From a virus: a stretch of DNA of 25,819 nucleotides. Under the pieces are notes generated by a model, which ran no database searches, was not told where the DNA came from, and saw only the letters and a program-made list of their open reading frames with translations. Shown here piece after piece: positions 1 through 8,114 of this stretch; positions within the stretch are counted from its first letter, which is position 1, and the number at the start of each line of letters is the position of its first letter. A program made the translations under genes and the position numbers. The stretch is taken from positions 1-25,819 of the IMG/VR virus record IMGVR_UViG_3300036768_000624; one strand, written 5' to 3'.

Positions 1-1628
1 GTAGTTAATACAATAGGATATTTTTCATTTATCTTTAACATCTGCTCTGCTATTACGCAGCGAGCTAAGGCTTGTACGATGTTCTCTGTCAACAGACCAG
101 AGTAGATTTTAGAAATCCCGGATCGAGTATGGTAAGTATATTCCTCGCCATTAAATTTAAGCCCGTCGTAATACAAAACCAGTTTGTTAGGAAGGACTAT
201 GTGCTTAGGGCCGAACTCCAAGCATTTAAATTTCCCTCGTGCTCCTACTATGATGGCTTGGAGAATATCATCCATGTAATGCCAGAGCATAACAATCTTG
301 CCGTTTTGTGTTCGATACACCTGAACAACACGGAAGCATTCTTCTTCCGAAAGAAAGATCCCCTGCTGTTCTAGGAAAGTCCTGAACTTCGTCGCCCCCA
401 TCCCATAACCCAAGCCCAGGACAGCAATCTTCCCGACTTGCCGTTGCTCCTTGGTTACCTCCTCCACTGGCACGTTATAAATCTTAGAAGCCATGCGCTT
501 ATAGACATCCTGTCCAGTAGCGAAGGCATGGAGCAAGTCTTCCTGATCTGCGAGCCAGGCTAAAATGCGGGCTTCGATCTGAGCAGAATCGGCTATTACC
601 AGCTTGTATCCCTCAGGAGCCAGGAGTGATTTACGTAGCTCTGAGCCACGAGGGAGATTCTGAAGATTCATCTTATCCCCACCACTCCAGCGGTGCGTAT
701 GAGCCCCGGAGTACTGAAGATAGACCGGGAGAGGATCGGCTGTTTCTAAAAGCCGCTTGGCCCGTGTCTCGTGGATGGTTGACTTAACCAGGAGCCGGGC
801 TTTAATTAAGTTCCTCACCTGCTCGTCGTCGTGGTTGAGAAGGCGGATAAACTCAGAATCTGTCTTGGCAAAGGCGTAAGTCAGTTCTCCTTTGGGGTTG
901 CATTTCTTAGGCGGCTCTACTCCTCGCTTCCGGAGAACTTCAGCAAAGCGGTTGTTGCTCATCAAGTCCTCGACCTCCACCCCTGCCATCTGGATAGCCT
1001 GCTGCTTGGTCATCTGCAAACTCTCCAGATAGTTCCTCAACCGTTCACGATCTATGCGAAGCTTGGGATAACAGAACATCCGAAGCGTCATATCGATAAG
1101 CTTGAGCTCATCGTCGGAGATATAGTTCACTAGCTTGTGAAAAACCTCGTAGCACTGCTCTACGTCGTTGATACAGTACTCTGCTAATTCCTGGGTGTTG
1201 ACCTTCTTTTTTCCGACACTGGCGTGCAGAGCCTCTACTCCCTTCTTGCCATGCAGACCTAGGGCCGTAGCAACGTCGTGCAGAGAGTGCGAGCGGTGAT
1301 GCCCCAAAGTTGCTCTGGCCATAGAGAGCGTGTCGTAGAGGAAAGCTAGAGGAATGGAGGAGAAATGCGTCGTAAAAATAAATCCATCGAACGCAGTGTT
1401 ATGGGCTAAAAGAGCTGTAGTGGAGAGATCCAGAGTTTGCAAAAACTCTCTGAACTCCTCCTCCGTCATCCACCTTGTAGCCTGGTCGTTCAGCTTCACT
1501 CCTACTCCGTGGATAGAAAACCGCGGATCACGGATATATTCGACAAGGGTCATGTTGGTAAGAGAGTATTCCCTGTCGTAATAGGTTTCAAAGTCTATCG
1601 TCAATAAGTTCCAATTGTTTGACAGCAT
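1..1628 (-). CDS. Family A DNA polymerase with 3'-5' exonuclease domain (3' end cut by window)
   Basis: Template-directed DNA synthesis, presumably the phage replicase. The frame is open from an ATG at 1628 to the left edge (542 residues visible). A DnaQ-like exonuclease domain comes first: IDFETYY (D12, E14), HNTAFD (N77-D81) and YCIND (Y151-D155) match Exo I, II and III. The Pol I-like domain follows: NLQNLPRG near 321, motif A DSAQIEAR (347-354, like DYSQIELR of Pol I), and a motif B-like stretch RQVGKIAVLGLGYG (396-409). Motif C (HDE) would lie just past the left edge, so completeness of the active site cannot be judged. The start lies inside the end of the helicase gene (41-nt overlap) with little Shine-Dalgarno sequence, which suggests coupled translation. 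A TTG at residue 9 is an alternative start. Last visible gene of the leftward operon. Confidence 0.93.
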   Translation of the reverse strand, partial: MLSNNWNLLTIDFETYYDREYSLTNMTLVEYIRDPRFSIHGVGVKLNDQATRWMTEEEFREFLQTLDLSTTALLAHNTAFDGFIFTTHFSSIPLAFLYDTLSMARATLGHHRSHSLHDVATALGLHGKKGVEALHASVGKKKVNTQELAEYCINDVEQCYEVFHKLVNYISDDELKLIDMTLRMFCYPKLRIDRERLRNYLESLQMTKQQAIQMAGVEVEDLMSNNRFAEVLRKRGVEPPKKCNPKGELTYAFAKTDSEFIRLLNHDDEQVRNLIKARLLVKSTIHETRAKRLLETADPLPVYLQYSGAHTHRWSGGDKMNLQNLPRGSELRKSLLAPEGYKLVIADSAQIEARILAWLADQEDLLHAFATGQDVYKRMASKIYNVPVEEVTKEQRQVGKIAVLGLGYGMGATKFRTFLEQQGIFLSEEECFRVVQVYRTQNGKIVMLWHYMDDILQAIIVGARGKFKCLEFGPKHIVLPNKLVLYYDGLKFNGEEYTYHTRSGISKIYSGLLTENIVQALARCVIAEQMLKINEKYPIVLT

Positions 1629-2949
1629 CTTGCAAAATAGATAGTAGGTTAGTTTGAGTCTTATCTTTTACTAACAACCTGTCATATACTAATTCTTCAA
1701 TAGTGTTCTTAGCAACTATCATTATGATCTCAGTCTTCTGTGTCTGAGAGATACGGACGATGCGACGATTGCCTTGAAGGAAATGCTCGAGGTTGTAAGT
1801 GGGTCCTGTCCAGATGGCCGTTGTGGCTTTGGTCAACGTTAACCCGTGCGCTGCCGATTGTGGATGGAGGAGCAGGACTCTTAGGAAGCCCTTCTGAAAT
1901 AGCTCCACCGCAGCGATTGCCTCTTTGGCAGAAGTTTCCCCGTCTATGATCCGGAAGGGAATGTCGGCTTCGAGAAGCCGCTTACTCAGTTCATCGCGCT
2001 GATGCCGCCAGTGGAAGAAGACGATGGAGTGCTTACGCTCCTCGATGAGCTCGAGAATAAGATCGTAGCGCTCAGTAGCGATAAGCCTAGCCACTCCCTC
2101 GCTATCGTACACTGCACCTGAAGCAATCTGCAGGAGCTTAGTCACCACTGCTGCAGCGTTGATGGCAGACACCTGCGCCTCGTCTTGAAGGAAGGCCAGA
2201 TGATCGCGACTTAGGTCTCTATACACCTTGTACTGCTTGGGGGTCAGATAGAATGGTTTGACATACAGGTGCGTAGGGGGAAGGTCTACGCATTCCTCCA
2301 GCTTGTGGCGCATGGTGATATCTTTGATGCGCTCAGCGACTTTGAGCTCTGCGTCTGCCTTGTCTACCCAGCGGGTGAAACCCGGGCCTGGAATGGGGGT
2401 GCAGACCTGGGAGCGATAGAAGTAATACGACTTCCCTAGCCGCTGGCCGTCGTCTACTAGATAAACCAGGTGCCAAAGGTCTAGAACCGTATTGGCACAA
2501 GGTGTCCCGGTCAGGATGTAGCGGTATTCAAAGAACACCCGCAATTTAGCCAGGGCTTTTGATCGTTGAGCTGTTGGGTGCTTGAAGGCAGAGGCCTCAT
2601 CTACGATCAGGGTTTTGAACGGCTTCCAGAAAGTAGCAGGAAGAGACAGGAGAAACTTAACCGCGTCGTGGTTAGTAATGTAGACATCCGCTTCTTTCTG
2701 AAATGCCGCTTGGCGATTGGCTGCTGTGGCGACAGAGAAGGTCAGCTCGGGAGCGAACTTAGAAATATCTTCCGCCCAGGTCGAATAGAGGATGGACTTG
2801 GGAGCTAAGATAAGCGCCTTTCGGCGACTAGGGTCTTTGAGAAGCTCGATCTGAACCCGGGTTTTTCCCGTGCCGGGATCAGAGAAGTCGCAAGCTTTAG
2901 GGGTGGACTTAAAAAAGTTTACGGATGTTTTTTGGTGTTGGTACAGCAT
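1588..2949 (-). CDS. SNF2/DEAD-type superfamily 2 helicase
   Basis: ATP-dependent DNA translocase or helicase of 453 aa. Both RecA-like lobes are visible. Walker A is DPGTGKT (24-30), LILAPKSIL is motif Ia-like, VDEAS (116-120) is the Walker B/DExx box, and LTGTP is motif III. The second lobe has IVFFHWRHQ, a GLTLTKATTAIW motif V region, and QGNRRIVRISQ (392-402), which matches the SNF2 motif VI pattern Q-x-x-R-x-x-R-x-x-Q. The N-terminal LYQHQ is Q-motif-like. The length fits the compact SNF2-like helicases found in phage replication clusters. It overlaps the nuclease gene upstream and the polymerase gene downstream by 41 nt each, so the three are probably translated together and act in replication or recombination. 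The exact substrate cannot be read from the sequence. Confidence 0.9.
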   Translation of the reverse strand: MLYQHQKTSVNFFKSTPKACDFSDPGTGKTRVQIELLKDPSRRKALILAPKSILYSTWAEDISKFAPELTFSVATAANRQAAFQKEADVYITNHDAVKFLLSLPATFWKPFKTLIVDEASAFKHPTAQRSKALAKLRVFFEYRYILTGTPCANTVLDLWHLVYLVDDGQRLGKSYYFYRSQVCTPIPGPGFTRWVDKADAELKVAERIKDITMRHKLEECVDLPPTHLYVKPFYLTPKQYKVYRDLSRDHLAFLQDEAQVSAINAAAVVTKLLQIASGAVYDSEGVARLIATERYDLILELIEERKHSIVFFHWRHQRDELSKRLLEADIPFRIIDGETSAKEAIAAVELFQKGFLRVLLLHPQSAAHGLTLTKATTAIWTGPTYNLEHFLQGNRRIVRISQTQKTEIIMIVAKNTIEELVYDRLLVKDKTQTNLLSILQDAVKQLELIDDRL

Positions 2950-3646
2950 ATATGCAAACCTCTTTTACCGGACATTTAGAACAAGTGAATATATTAGGAT
3001 TAGGTTTGAAGTTATATGTGTTTGTGTATATTGTAGCTTGTCGATTGAAATAGTCTATATATGCTAGTCCTTGGTCTCTGGTGTAATAGGCTTTGTACTT
3101 GTCCTTAGTCTTAAGATACCAGAATTCCGTCGTAATCTCCTGAACTTCTGGGTATTTCAGGAATACTATCAACTGGTAAAGCCGTTCCTGCTCTACATGT
3201 TTGATCCCCAACCTCCCTCCGGTCTTAAAGTCGATCACGGTGGCAAAGGGCGGATCGAGAACAAGACAATCCACCTTCGCCCTTAGCCACACCGTGTCTG
3301 AGTCCCAAGCACAGGGGTTCCAGGAAGAGTCGAAAGCGAAGGGTTCTTCGGGTTTAGCACCTTGAGCTTTGAGCTTCTCCAACTCCTCCTGCCAGGGCTT
3401 GAGAACGGGCTCATCGGGAAACAGGACATCAGGAGTTGAGAGATATGTTTCGATGAGCTTATGAATCTCCTGCCCTTTCACCCCCTTCACGTAGTAGGGA
3501 TTAGGCGTCTGGTTCTGTGGTTTTACTTTATCGACATACAAGAGCTTGGCCCGATGCTGACAAACAGCGAAGTCTGCTAGTTTGCTATGGGACCAAGTAG
3601 GATCGTGTCGCCAAATGGAATCTCGTTCTGTTGTGTCAGTATCCAT
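2909..3646 (-). CDS. Cas4/RecB-like PD-(D/E)XK nuclease with probable Fe-S cluster
   Basis: DNA exonuclease of the RecB/Cas4 group, 245 aa from the ATG at 3646. Visible elements: C29 in FAVCQHRAK, H62 in GQEIHKL, D126 in the LRAKVD strand, D139-F-K141 in IDFKTG (the PD-(D/E)XK core), QLIVFLKY near 158 (motif III position), and C-x2-C-x5-C at C222, C225 and C231. One early cysteine plus three late ones is the 4Fe-4S arrangement of Cas4 and AddB-type nucleases. No cas genes or CRISPR array are present, so this is a phage recombination or replication nuclease rather than part of an adaptation module. The frame is open upstream to 3742, but the longer N-terminus lies within the VWA gene and looks non-native. 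The chosen start still overlaps that gene by 70 nt. Confidence 0.87.
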   Translation of the reverse strand: MDTDTTERDSIWRHDPTWSHSKLADFAVCQHRAKLLYVDKVKPQNQTPNPYYVKGVKGQEIHKLIETYLSTPDVLFPDEPVLKPWQEELEKLKAQGAKPEEPFAFDSSWNPCAWDSDTVWLRAKVDCLVLDPPFATVIDFKTGGRLGIKHVEQERLYQLIVFLKYPEVQEITTEFWYLKTKDKYKAYYTRDQGLAYIDYFNRQATIYTNTYNFKPNPNIFTCSKCPVKEVCIYAVPTPKNIRKLF

Positions 3647-4689
3647 AGCACCGGATAAAAGGGTTGTTCTGAAGGAAAGGCTCCGAATCCATCGGTAAAG
3701 TAAATCAGAACATCGGGTTGAAGTCCCTGCTCTTTTACCCACTCGAATGGAGGAACAAAGTCAGTTCCGCCTCCGCCAACTGGGTGGAAAATCACTGGAG
3801 TGTACTCATCGAAATAGTCTACCCTAGCTATCTTCGCGTCGCAATAGAGGACATAAGTATTCTCTGCTCCAATCTCTTCCTTGATAGCGTTAATCTCTGC
3901 AGCGAAGACTCTGAGCTGCTCGTTAGAGATAGAGGCAGAGGTATCGATGACGAGTATCTGCGTAGAGAGTTTCGGAACCTTTGTCTTTCCCGGCAGATAG
4001 AGGGACCGAGCGATGAATCGACGATTCGGTCTTGTCCAACTCAGGTCCGGAGAAGGAGTTAGAGAAGAGAAGTATCTCCGTAGCTGCTCCCTCCAGGGGA
4101 TTTTAGGAGTGATGAGTTCCTCCACCAGCCGGGCGATGCCTGCAGGTAGCTTCCCTGCCTGTTCTGCGACCTGCTTGGCCTGCACGAGTTTTTGCTTCAT
4201 CCGTGCTTCGGCTTCTGGACTAGAGACAGGAGATTCCTGAAGATCCTCCATACACAGGTTTAAACTCTGCTCCTTGGCCTTGTTGTAGAGCAAAGCATAA
4301 ATCTCCTCAGCTGTCTTGTCTTCAAAAGCTGGCTCGTACAGCGCGCCTTTTGGTAGCTTGAATCCAGACTTCAAGAGAAGCGGGTTGATAGCAAAATCGC
4401 AAGCAGCGTTCCACAGGAACCGATCCCGATCCTTTAACCGGGTGCAATGGAGAAGAGCTGCGTGCAGAACCTCATGGCATAGAGTACCTTGGAGTTCCTC
4501 GTCCGTGAGGGACTTAACGAAAGCGGGGTTATAAAGAATTATCTCTCCGTTCGTCGCTACTGTTGGTACTTGCTCACTCTCTTTTATAGGCATCTGAAGA
4601 AGCAAGCAACCGAAGAACGGCTGCTGCATAACAAGTCGTAGCTTGGCTTTGGTAATACGGGAACTTTGAGCTTTGCGGGCTTTGCTCAT
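3577..4689 (-). CDS. DUF2201-like protein: HExxH metallopeptidase-like domain plus VWA domain
   Basis: A 370-aa protein with two recognisable parts. The N-terminal half has HEVLHAALLH (72-81), a zinc-type HExxH followed by a further histidine, as in the putative metallopeptidase domain of DUF2201 proteins. The C-terminal half is a von Willebrand A-like domain with an intact MIDAS: DTSAS (249-253), GGGGTD (305-310, T309) and FTDG (D333). Cellular relatives usually sit beside a MoxR AAA+ ATPase, and one is present in this operon at 8583-9548. Whether it cleaves protein is not known. The start at 4689 is chosen because its ATG forms an ATGA overlap with the preceding stop and has an AGAGGAAAG ribosome site 7 nt upstream. 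The frame is open further to 4752. Confidence 0.88.
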   Translation of the reverse strand: MSKARKAQSSRITKAKLRLVMQQPFFGCLLLQMPIKESEQVPTVATNGEIILYNPAFVKSLTDEELQGTLCHEVLHAALLHCTRLKDRDRFLWNAACDFAINPLLLKSGFKLPKGALYEPAFEDKTAEEIYALLYNKAKEQSLNLCMEDLQESPVSSPEAEARMKQKLVQAKQVAEQAGKLPAGIARLVEELITPKIPWREQLRRYFSSLTPSPDLSWTRPNRRFIARSLYLPGKTKVPKLSTQILVIDTSASISNEQLRVFAAEINAIKEEIGAENTYVLYCDAKIARVDYFDEYTPVIFHPVGGGGTDFVPPFEWVKEQGLQPDVLIYFTDGFGAFPSEQPFYPVLWILTQQNEIPFGDTILLGPIAN

Positions 4690-5366
4690 GGATTGACTTT
4701 CCTCTGGATGATGGTTAGTGCGCCGAGGTCTTTGTATAGTTCCAGTCTCCATCCCGTAGGGTTAAGGTTCACGATGTTCGGGTCTGCGAAAGCTTCCTTG
4801 CCATGCTTCAAGTAGGAATCGTAGAGCTTAAGTAAATCTTCGTAGATCATTCCTCTTAGAATGGTACCTTTCGGAATGAGCTGTTTATAAAACTCCTGTG
4901 CTTGCTGTAAGTCTTTCAAGAACTTATTTACTTCGCGCTTAGCTGAGTAATCCCATATTCCCTCTTTGATGATAGGCTCTTGCCCGTGCAGATAATAGTT
5001 TCGTGTCTTCTCGTCGTATCGATATTCCTGTCCTTGTATTAAAGGATATTCCTTTCCTTCCAGGTAATACCGGTGATTTTTACGGGTTATGCCCTTGCCT
5101 AGAATAGATTTTAAATAAACGATGTATGGAAAATACAACGAATCGAGGCGTACGATAAACCCTTCCTCCATGATGGAGTGTATGGTCACCGTGATAGCAC
5201 GGAACAAAGTAGCATAGCAACTATAAAGTTGATACCCATTTTTCCCGATCCGAATCATCCGGAAATCTTTCAGGCTTCGAGGCCCTTCGGGAAAATCTGG
5301 AAAGAGCCTTTTATCTTTTATAAGACCTTTATCGAGAAGGCTATCTAGAAAGCGTTCTCTATCCAT
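4686..5366 (-). CDS. Hypothetical protein, 226 aa
   Basis: Not recognised. It is soluble, mixed charged and tyrosine-rich (the middle holds several Tyr-rich strands such as HRYYLEGKEY and RNYYLHGQEP), with no transmembrane segment, signal peptide or cysteine cluster. The two short strands just named resemble each other and may be a small internal repeat. The start at 5366 has a GGAG site 7 nt upstream and lies 22 nt inside the previous gene; the stop overlaps the VWA gene start as ATGA. It therefore belongs to the same translational unit as the three-paralogue block upstream and the VWA protein downstream, and may act with one of them. It does not show the shared motifs of the three paralogues. 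Confidence 0.75.
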   Translation of the reverse strand: MDRERFLDSLLDKGLIKDKRLFPDFPEGPRSLKDFRMIRIGKNGYQLYSCYATLFRAITVTIHSIMEEGFIVRLDSLYFPYIVYLKSILGKGITRKNHRYYLEGKEYPLIQGQEYRYDEKTRNYYLHGQEPIIKEGIWDYSAKREVNKFLKDLQQAQEFYKQLIPKGTILRGMIYEDLLKLYDSYLKHGKEAFADPNIVNLNPTGWRLELYKDLGALTIIQRKVNP

Positions 5367-5938
5367 AGCAATCTCCGTATGAAGTTGGCTTCGTGCTCAG
5401 TCAACAAAGAGTCCTGAGCGGATGTTTCAGGTATCCACTCCTCTGGAATGGAACCTCGGAGTAACGGGATAAGTTCAGGCATTTGGGCTAAAATGTCTTT
5501 GGGATGAGAGTCTATTAGTTTATCGTACTTATAAAGGATGTTTCTTTCTCCTATAAGAGATAAGTTACAAATGTCTTTGCACATAGCTATCAGGCTATCG
5601 AACTTAGAGAACGAGCGTATTTTGGTGTAAGGAACATGTATATAATGAAGAAGAACAGGAAAAGTTTGTATTGTGTATGGGTATCTAATTTCTATATAGC
5701 TATCTGGGTCCAAGTAAATTAGTAAATATGGTCCCAATTTTCCTCCGATAGAGAGCAAGTGCTCTCTAAATCCCGGGGGAGCAACTTTCAAGTAAGATGT
5801 GTAGGGATCAAAGACAAAGCTAAAAAACTCTTCTTCGTTGTCATGTATGAGCTTAGCGATGGTGTTAGTTAGAATAACCTTAGCCCTATTAAACTTCTTC
5901 GTTATTTCGTCACGTAGTGCGAGGCAAGCGGTATTCAT
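5345..5938 (-). CDS. Hypothetical protein, tandem family member A (197 aa)
   Basis: Unrecognised family; third in transcription order of three adjacent paralogues. Shared landmarks are HDNEEEFFSFVFDPYTSYL near residue 32-50, LSIGG, a DSYIEIRYP strand, an aromatic block PYTKIRSFSKFDSLIAMC near 104-120, and a short helical C-terminus rich in L and I. There is no signal peptide or membrane segment; the composition (Tyr, Phe, Leu with many charges) suggests a soluble alpha/beta protein. The ATG overlaps the stop of member B as ATGA, so translation is probably coupled. Function cannot be inferred from the sequence alone; its place between the MoxR ATPase and the VWA protein makes it a candidate client or partner of that pair. 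Confidence 0.78.
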   Translation of the reverse strand: MNTACLALRDEITKKFNRAKVILTNTIAKLIHDNEEEFFSFVFDPYTSYLKVAPPGFREHLLSIGGKLGPYLLIYLDPDSYIEIRYPYTIQTFPVLLHYIHVPYTKIRSFSKFDSLIAMCKDICNLSLIGERNILYKYDKLIDSHPKDILAQMPELIPLLRGSIPEEWIPETSAQDSLLTEHEANFIRRLLWIENAF

Positions 5939-6525
5939 GGCATCATATTCAACTGGTTTAAGAACGTCAGAATATGCGGAGGAGTTAGTTGCTTTCCCGG
6001 CTTTGGGAGACTAGCTTTGTAATGGGATTTGATATAAGGAACAAAGCACATGTTGTGTCTAAGGAATTGACGAAATACAGGGTATTTGTATTTGGTGTCC
6101 GTTATATAGTTATGAACATGCCTGCCTCCTTCCGTCAGGATAAAGTGGAGTAGGCAATCGTTCCTTAGTTCGGGGAAGAACGATAATTGTTTTAGCTTGT
6201 GATAGGGATATATTAGAGAGGATCCCTGGAAGGGATGAGGTTTATGGATGGTTACAGAGGCATAGATCTTATGCTGTGGGTCTTCATCGAAATATAAATG
6301 ATATAAATCGTACTGACCATTATAGTTCCTGGTCTGGACTATCTCGTCTATGAAGTCTTGAGAAAAGTCGGGTAGAACGTAAGGTTCATAGAGCTTAGCC
6401 AGGAATTCCTTCTCGTTTTGTCTAATGAGACGGATTATGCGAGCATCGCAAGCTTCAAGTGTAGAATCTATGCGTTTGTATAGATTATCTTTGAGTATAC
6501 GGTAATAGTCTTCTGATGTATACAT
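5935..6525 (-). CDS. Hypothetical protein, tandem family member B (196 aa)
   Basis: Second and most diverged of the three adjacent paralogues. The family pattern is still visible: RQNEKEFLAKLYEPYV near residue 34-49, FIDEI, a strand at YASVTIHKP, the aromatic block YPYHKLKQLSFFPELRNDCL, and a C-terminal helix HILTFLNQLNMM. It is richer in histidine than its neighbours (for example RHVHNY). No membrane segment or catalytic motif is recognised. The ATG at 6525 has a strong GGAGG site 6 nt upstream (CCGGAGGATACA), and a 21-nt gap separates it from member C. The stop overlaps the start of member A. Confidence 0.78.
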   Translation of the reverse strand: MYTSEDYYRILKDNLYKRIDSTLEACDARIIRLIRQNEKEFLAKLYEPYVLPDFSQDFIDEIVQTRNYNGQYDLYHLYFDEDPQHKIYASVTIHKPHPFQGSSLIYPYHKLKQLSFFPELRNDCLLHFILTEGGRHVHNYITDTKYKYPVFRQFLRHNMCFVPYIKSHYKASLPKPGKQLTPPHILTFLNQLNMMP

Positions 6526-6546
6526 TGTATCCTCCGGTTTGGTTGT

Positions 6547-7140
6547 TTATAGTTGAGACATGAATTCGACTTTCCTTATATACTCAGACAAGTTCTCAGG
6601 AAGCATCCGTGCTCCTCTGCGCAAAGGACGAGTTTTGAAATAGAAGTATTTGTTTACATGGCGATAGAGTTCTGGGTAGGTTCGCAATAATTGCAAAAGA
6701 GAATAGTTTTTCTCTGTACACTCTGTAGCGATGAAATCTTTTAATTCTTGTAGACGGTTTTCAAAGTACTTTATGGTAATGCATTGAACATAAACGGCTG
6801 TGAATTTAGGGAATTTGCTGAGGCGGTCGTGTTTAATTAGAATAGTAGAGAGCGGCATAGAAAAGTTTTTAGGAGGGTACGTAATAGAGAGGTAATCGTT
6901 AGGTGTATACCCAAGATGTATAGTGAAGTTTGTACCTCCGGTAATGGAGTAATAAGATATTTCTTGAAAGAAAGGAAGGATTTTGGTATATGGTTCTCGA
7001 TATTCACCTAATACAGCGTTAAAGAATTCCTCCTCATGATCATTAAGAAACAGAATTAGTTTTATCTTGAGTTTTTTAACCGCTTCCGAATTGCGTTGTT
7101 CGAGGTACCAGTTTAACTGGTCTAAAACACGACGATCCAT
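6547..7140 (-). CDS. Hypothetical protein, tandem family member C (197 aa)
   Basis: First in transcription order of the three paralogues. Landmarks aligned with member A: NDHEEEFFNAVL against HDNEEEFFSFVF, EPYTKIL against DPYTSYL, SITGG against SIGG, NDYLSITYP against DSYIEIRYP, and LSKFPKFTAVYVQC against IRSFSKFDSLIAMC. The three lengths (197, 196, 197 aa) are almost identical, as expected from tandem duplication. The start has an AGGAGGGA ribosome site 4-5 nt upstream. No motif for a known enzyme is seen. The gene follows the fused membrane/zinc gene by 19 nt. Confidence 0.78.
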   Translation of the reverse strand: MDRRVLDQLNWYLEQRNSEAVKKLKIKLILFLNDHEEEFFNAVLGEYREPYTKILPFFQEISYYSITGGTNFTIHLGYTPNDYLSITYPPKNFSMPLSTILIKHDRLSKFPKFTAVYVQCITIKYFENRLQELKDFIATECTEKNYSLLQLLRTYPELYRHVNKYFYFKTRPLRRGARMLPENLSEYIRKVEFMSQL

Positions 7141-7159
7141 AATTCCCTCCTCATTTGAG

Positions 7160-7723
7160 TTAGTTTACTTCGTAGTAATCCGCTTCATTATGTACAAGAA
7201 CCTCCCACTCCAGAGTATTAGCTAACTCCAGGTCGTGGGTGGTTTGCCATTGCTTCCATGCCTCATCGGTTAATTCCCATTCCGACCCGTCCATGTGGGG
7301 GCAAGCGGGAATGATTAGGGGAGCCAGGTACCATTTATTCCCGTCTGGGGCGTTCTTGTGGAAATGTGCTTCGAGTAGGTAGGTTGAAGTGGCTTGGCAG
7401 AATGGACACTTGATTTCTCCGTTCGAAGCATAAGTGAGTTTGCTAGCCATTGGTTTCTCCTTTTTTGGCTTTTTATCTTCTTGATTTAATTTATTCGTCA
7501 TTCCTTCGCCTAATTCTTTTAGAGATAATGTATTTCCTTCTCTTTGGATATACCTATTTCTGATCTTATATAATCTCCTTGTGTTTATGGTTTTTCTTTT
7601 ATTTTCTTTAAATTCTCGTAGAGTACAAATTAAAAATAAAAAGCTAGTAATGATATTAAGGATATAGATCAAGGTAGCTATCGCATCTGAATTCATAATA
7701 GCAATTATTGTATTAAAGTTCAT
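7160..7723 (-). CDS. Fusion of small membrane protein and zinc-binding protein, with internal start (187 aa / 96 aa)
   Basis: The full frame encodes one transmembrane segment (about residues 14-34), a basic stretch, then a second part starting at M92 with CPFC (a CxxC) and PACPHMDG as possible zinc ligands. Both ATGs have good ribosome sites: AAAGGAGG before 7723 and AAAAAAGGAG before 7450. It can thus make a 187-aa membrane form and a 96-aa soluble form, or the second start may be the only one used. Residues 51-75 (LYKIRNRYIQREGNTLSLKE and following) closely resemble the C-terminal half of the separate 56-aa membrane protein at 8115-8285, so the first half looks like a duplicate of that gene that lost its stop codon. 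Function unknown. Confidence 0.72.
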   Translation of the reverse strand: MNFNTIIAIMNSDAIATLIYILNIITSFLFLICTLREFKENKRKTINTRRLYKIRNRYIQREGNTLSLKELGEGMTNKLNQEDKKPKKEKPMASKLTYASNGEIKCPFCQATSTYLLEAHFHKNAPDGNKWYLAPLIIPACPHMDGSEWELTDEAWKQWQTTHDLELANTLEWEVLVHNEADYYEVN

Positions 7724-7735
7724 ATTCCGCCTCCT

Positions 7736-7945
7736 TTACTCTTCTCTACAAGTACAAACCCCGTCTTCAAATGCCGGACGATCTCCGATCCAGGTTTTAT
7801 GGACCGGACATTTATAAAAACAGGCCCCGCAGATTTTACACTGATAATAAGCGTATAGTTTTTCTGGACGATAATCGTCATAGTAGATTTGAGTTGTAAT
7901 TCGTTTGCATACTTTACATTTTACAAATTTTTTGGTATAGGCCAT
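7736..7945 (-). CDS. Small zinc-ribbon protein, 69 aa
   Basis: A tiny cysteine-rich protein: C10-x2-C13, then C36-x2-C39-x2-C42-x3-C46 and C64-x-C66. Two or more CxxC knuckles suggest binding of one or two zinc ions. There is no helix-turn-helix or enzyme motif. The start at 7945 has an AGGAG site 8 nt upstream, lying at the end of the preceding 54-aa gene. It is one of several small zinc proteins in a row in this operon; phage proteins of this size are often host-interaction or nucleic-acid-binding proteins, but nothing here shows the target. Confidence 0.75.
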   Translation of the reverse strand: MAYTKKFVKCKVCKRITTQIYYDDYRPEKLYAYYQCKICGACFYKCPVHKTWIGDRPAFEDGVCTCREE

Positions 7946-7947
7946 TA

Positions 7948-8112
7948 TTATTTCTCCTGAAATAGCTTTCTAAAACAGGAAAACGAGCATACCCATTTCT
8001 CCCATTTATTTTTTGGAATCTTATAATCTTCCGCCCAAGAGCCGTCGATATAACGACCATGGGAAGGAAATAATTTAGTTGTTTTGCAAACGACGCATTT
8101 AATCTTTTTCAT
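7948..8112 (-). CDS. Small cysteine-pair protein, 54 aa
   Basis: An ATG at 8112 with a GAGGAG site upstream opens a 54-codon frame ending in TAA at 7948. The product has C6-x2-C9 near the N-terminus (KCVVCK) and C42-x3-C46 near the C-terminus (CSFSC), a plausible four-cysteine zinc site, with a Trp- and Lys-rich middle. The tight spacing to its neighbours (2 nt on each side) and the strong ribosome site support it as a real gene. It follows the 56-aa membrane protein gene just as the zinc part follows the membrane part in the fused gene at 7160-7723. Function unknown. Confidence 0.68.
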   Translation of the reverse strand: MKKIKCVVCKTTKLFPSHGRYIDGSWAEDYKIPKNKWEKWVCSFSCFRKLFQEK

Positions 8113-8114
8113 CT

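Noticed and set aside
72-1581. Plus-strand open frames opposite the polymerase gene
   Set aside because: They lie antisense to a clear polymerase frame with intact exonuclease and polymerase motifs, lack ribosome sites and show no family motifs.
2909-3742. Longer start for the Cas4-like nuclease at 3742
   Set aside because: The extra 32 residues lie inside the VWA coding sequence, are Arg/Ser-rich and match nothing in the family; the ATG at 3646 gives a normal N-terminus.
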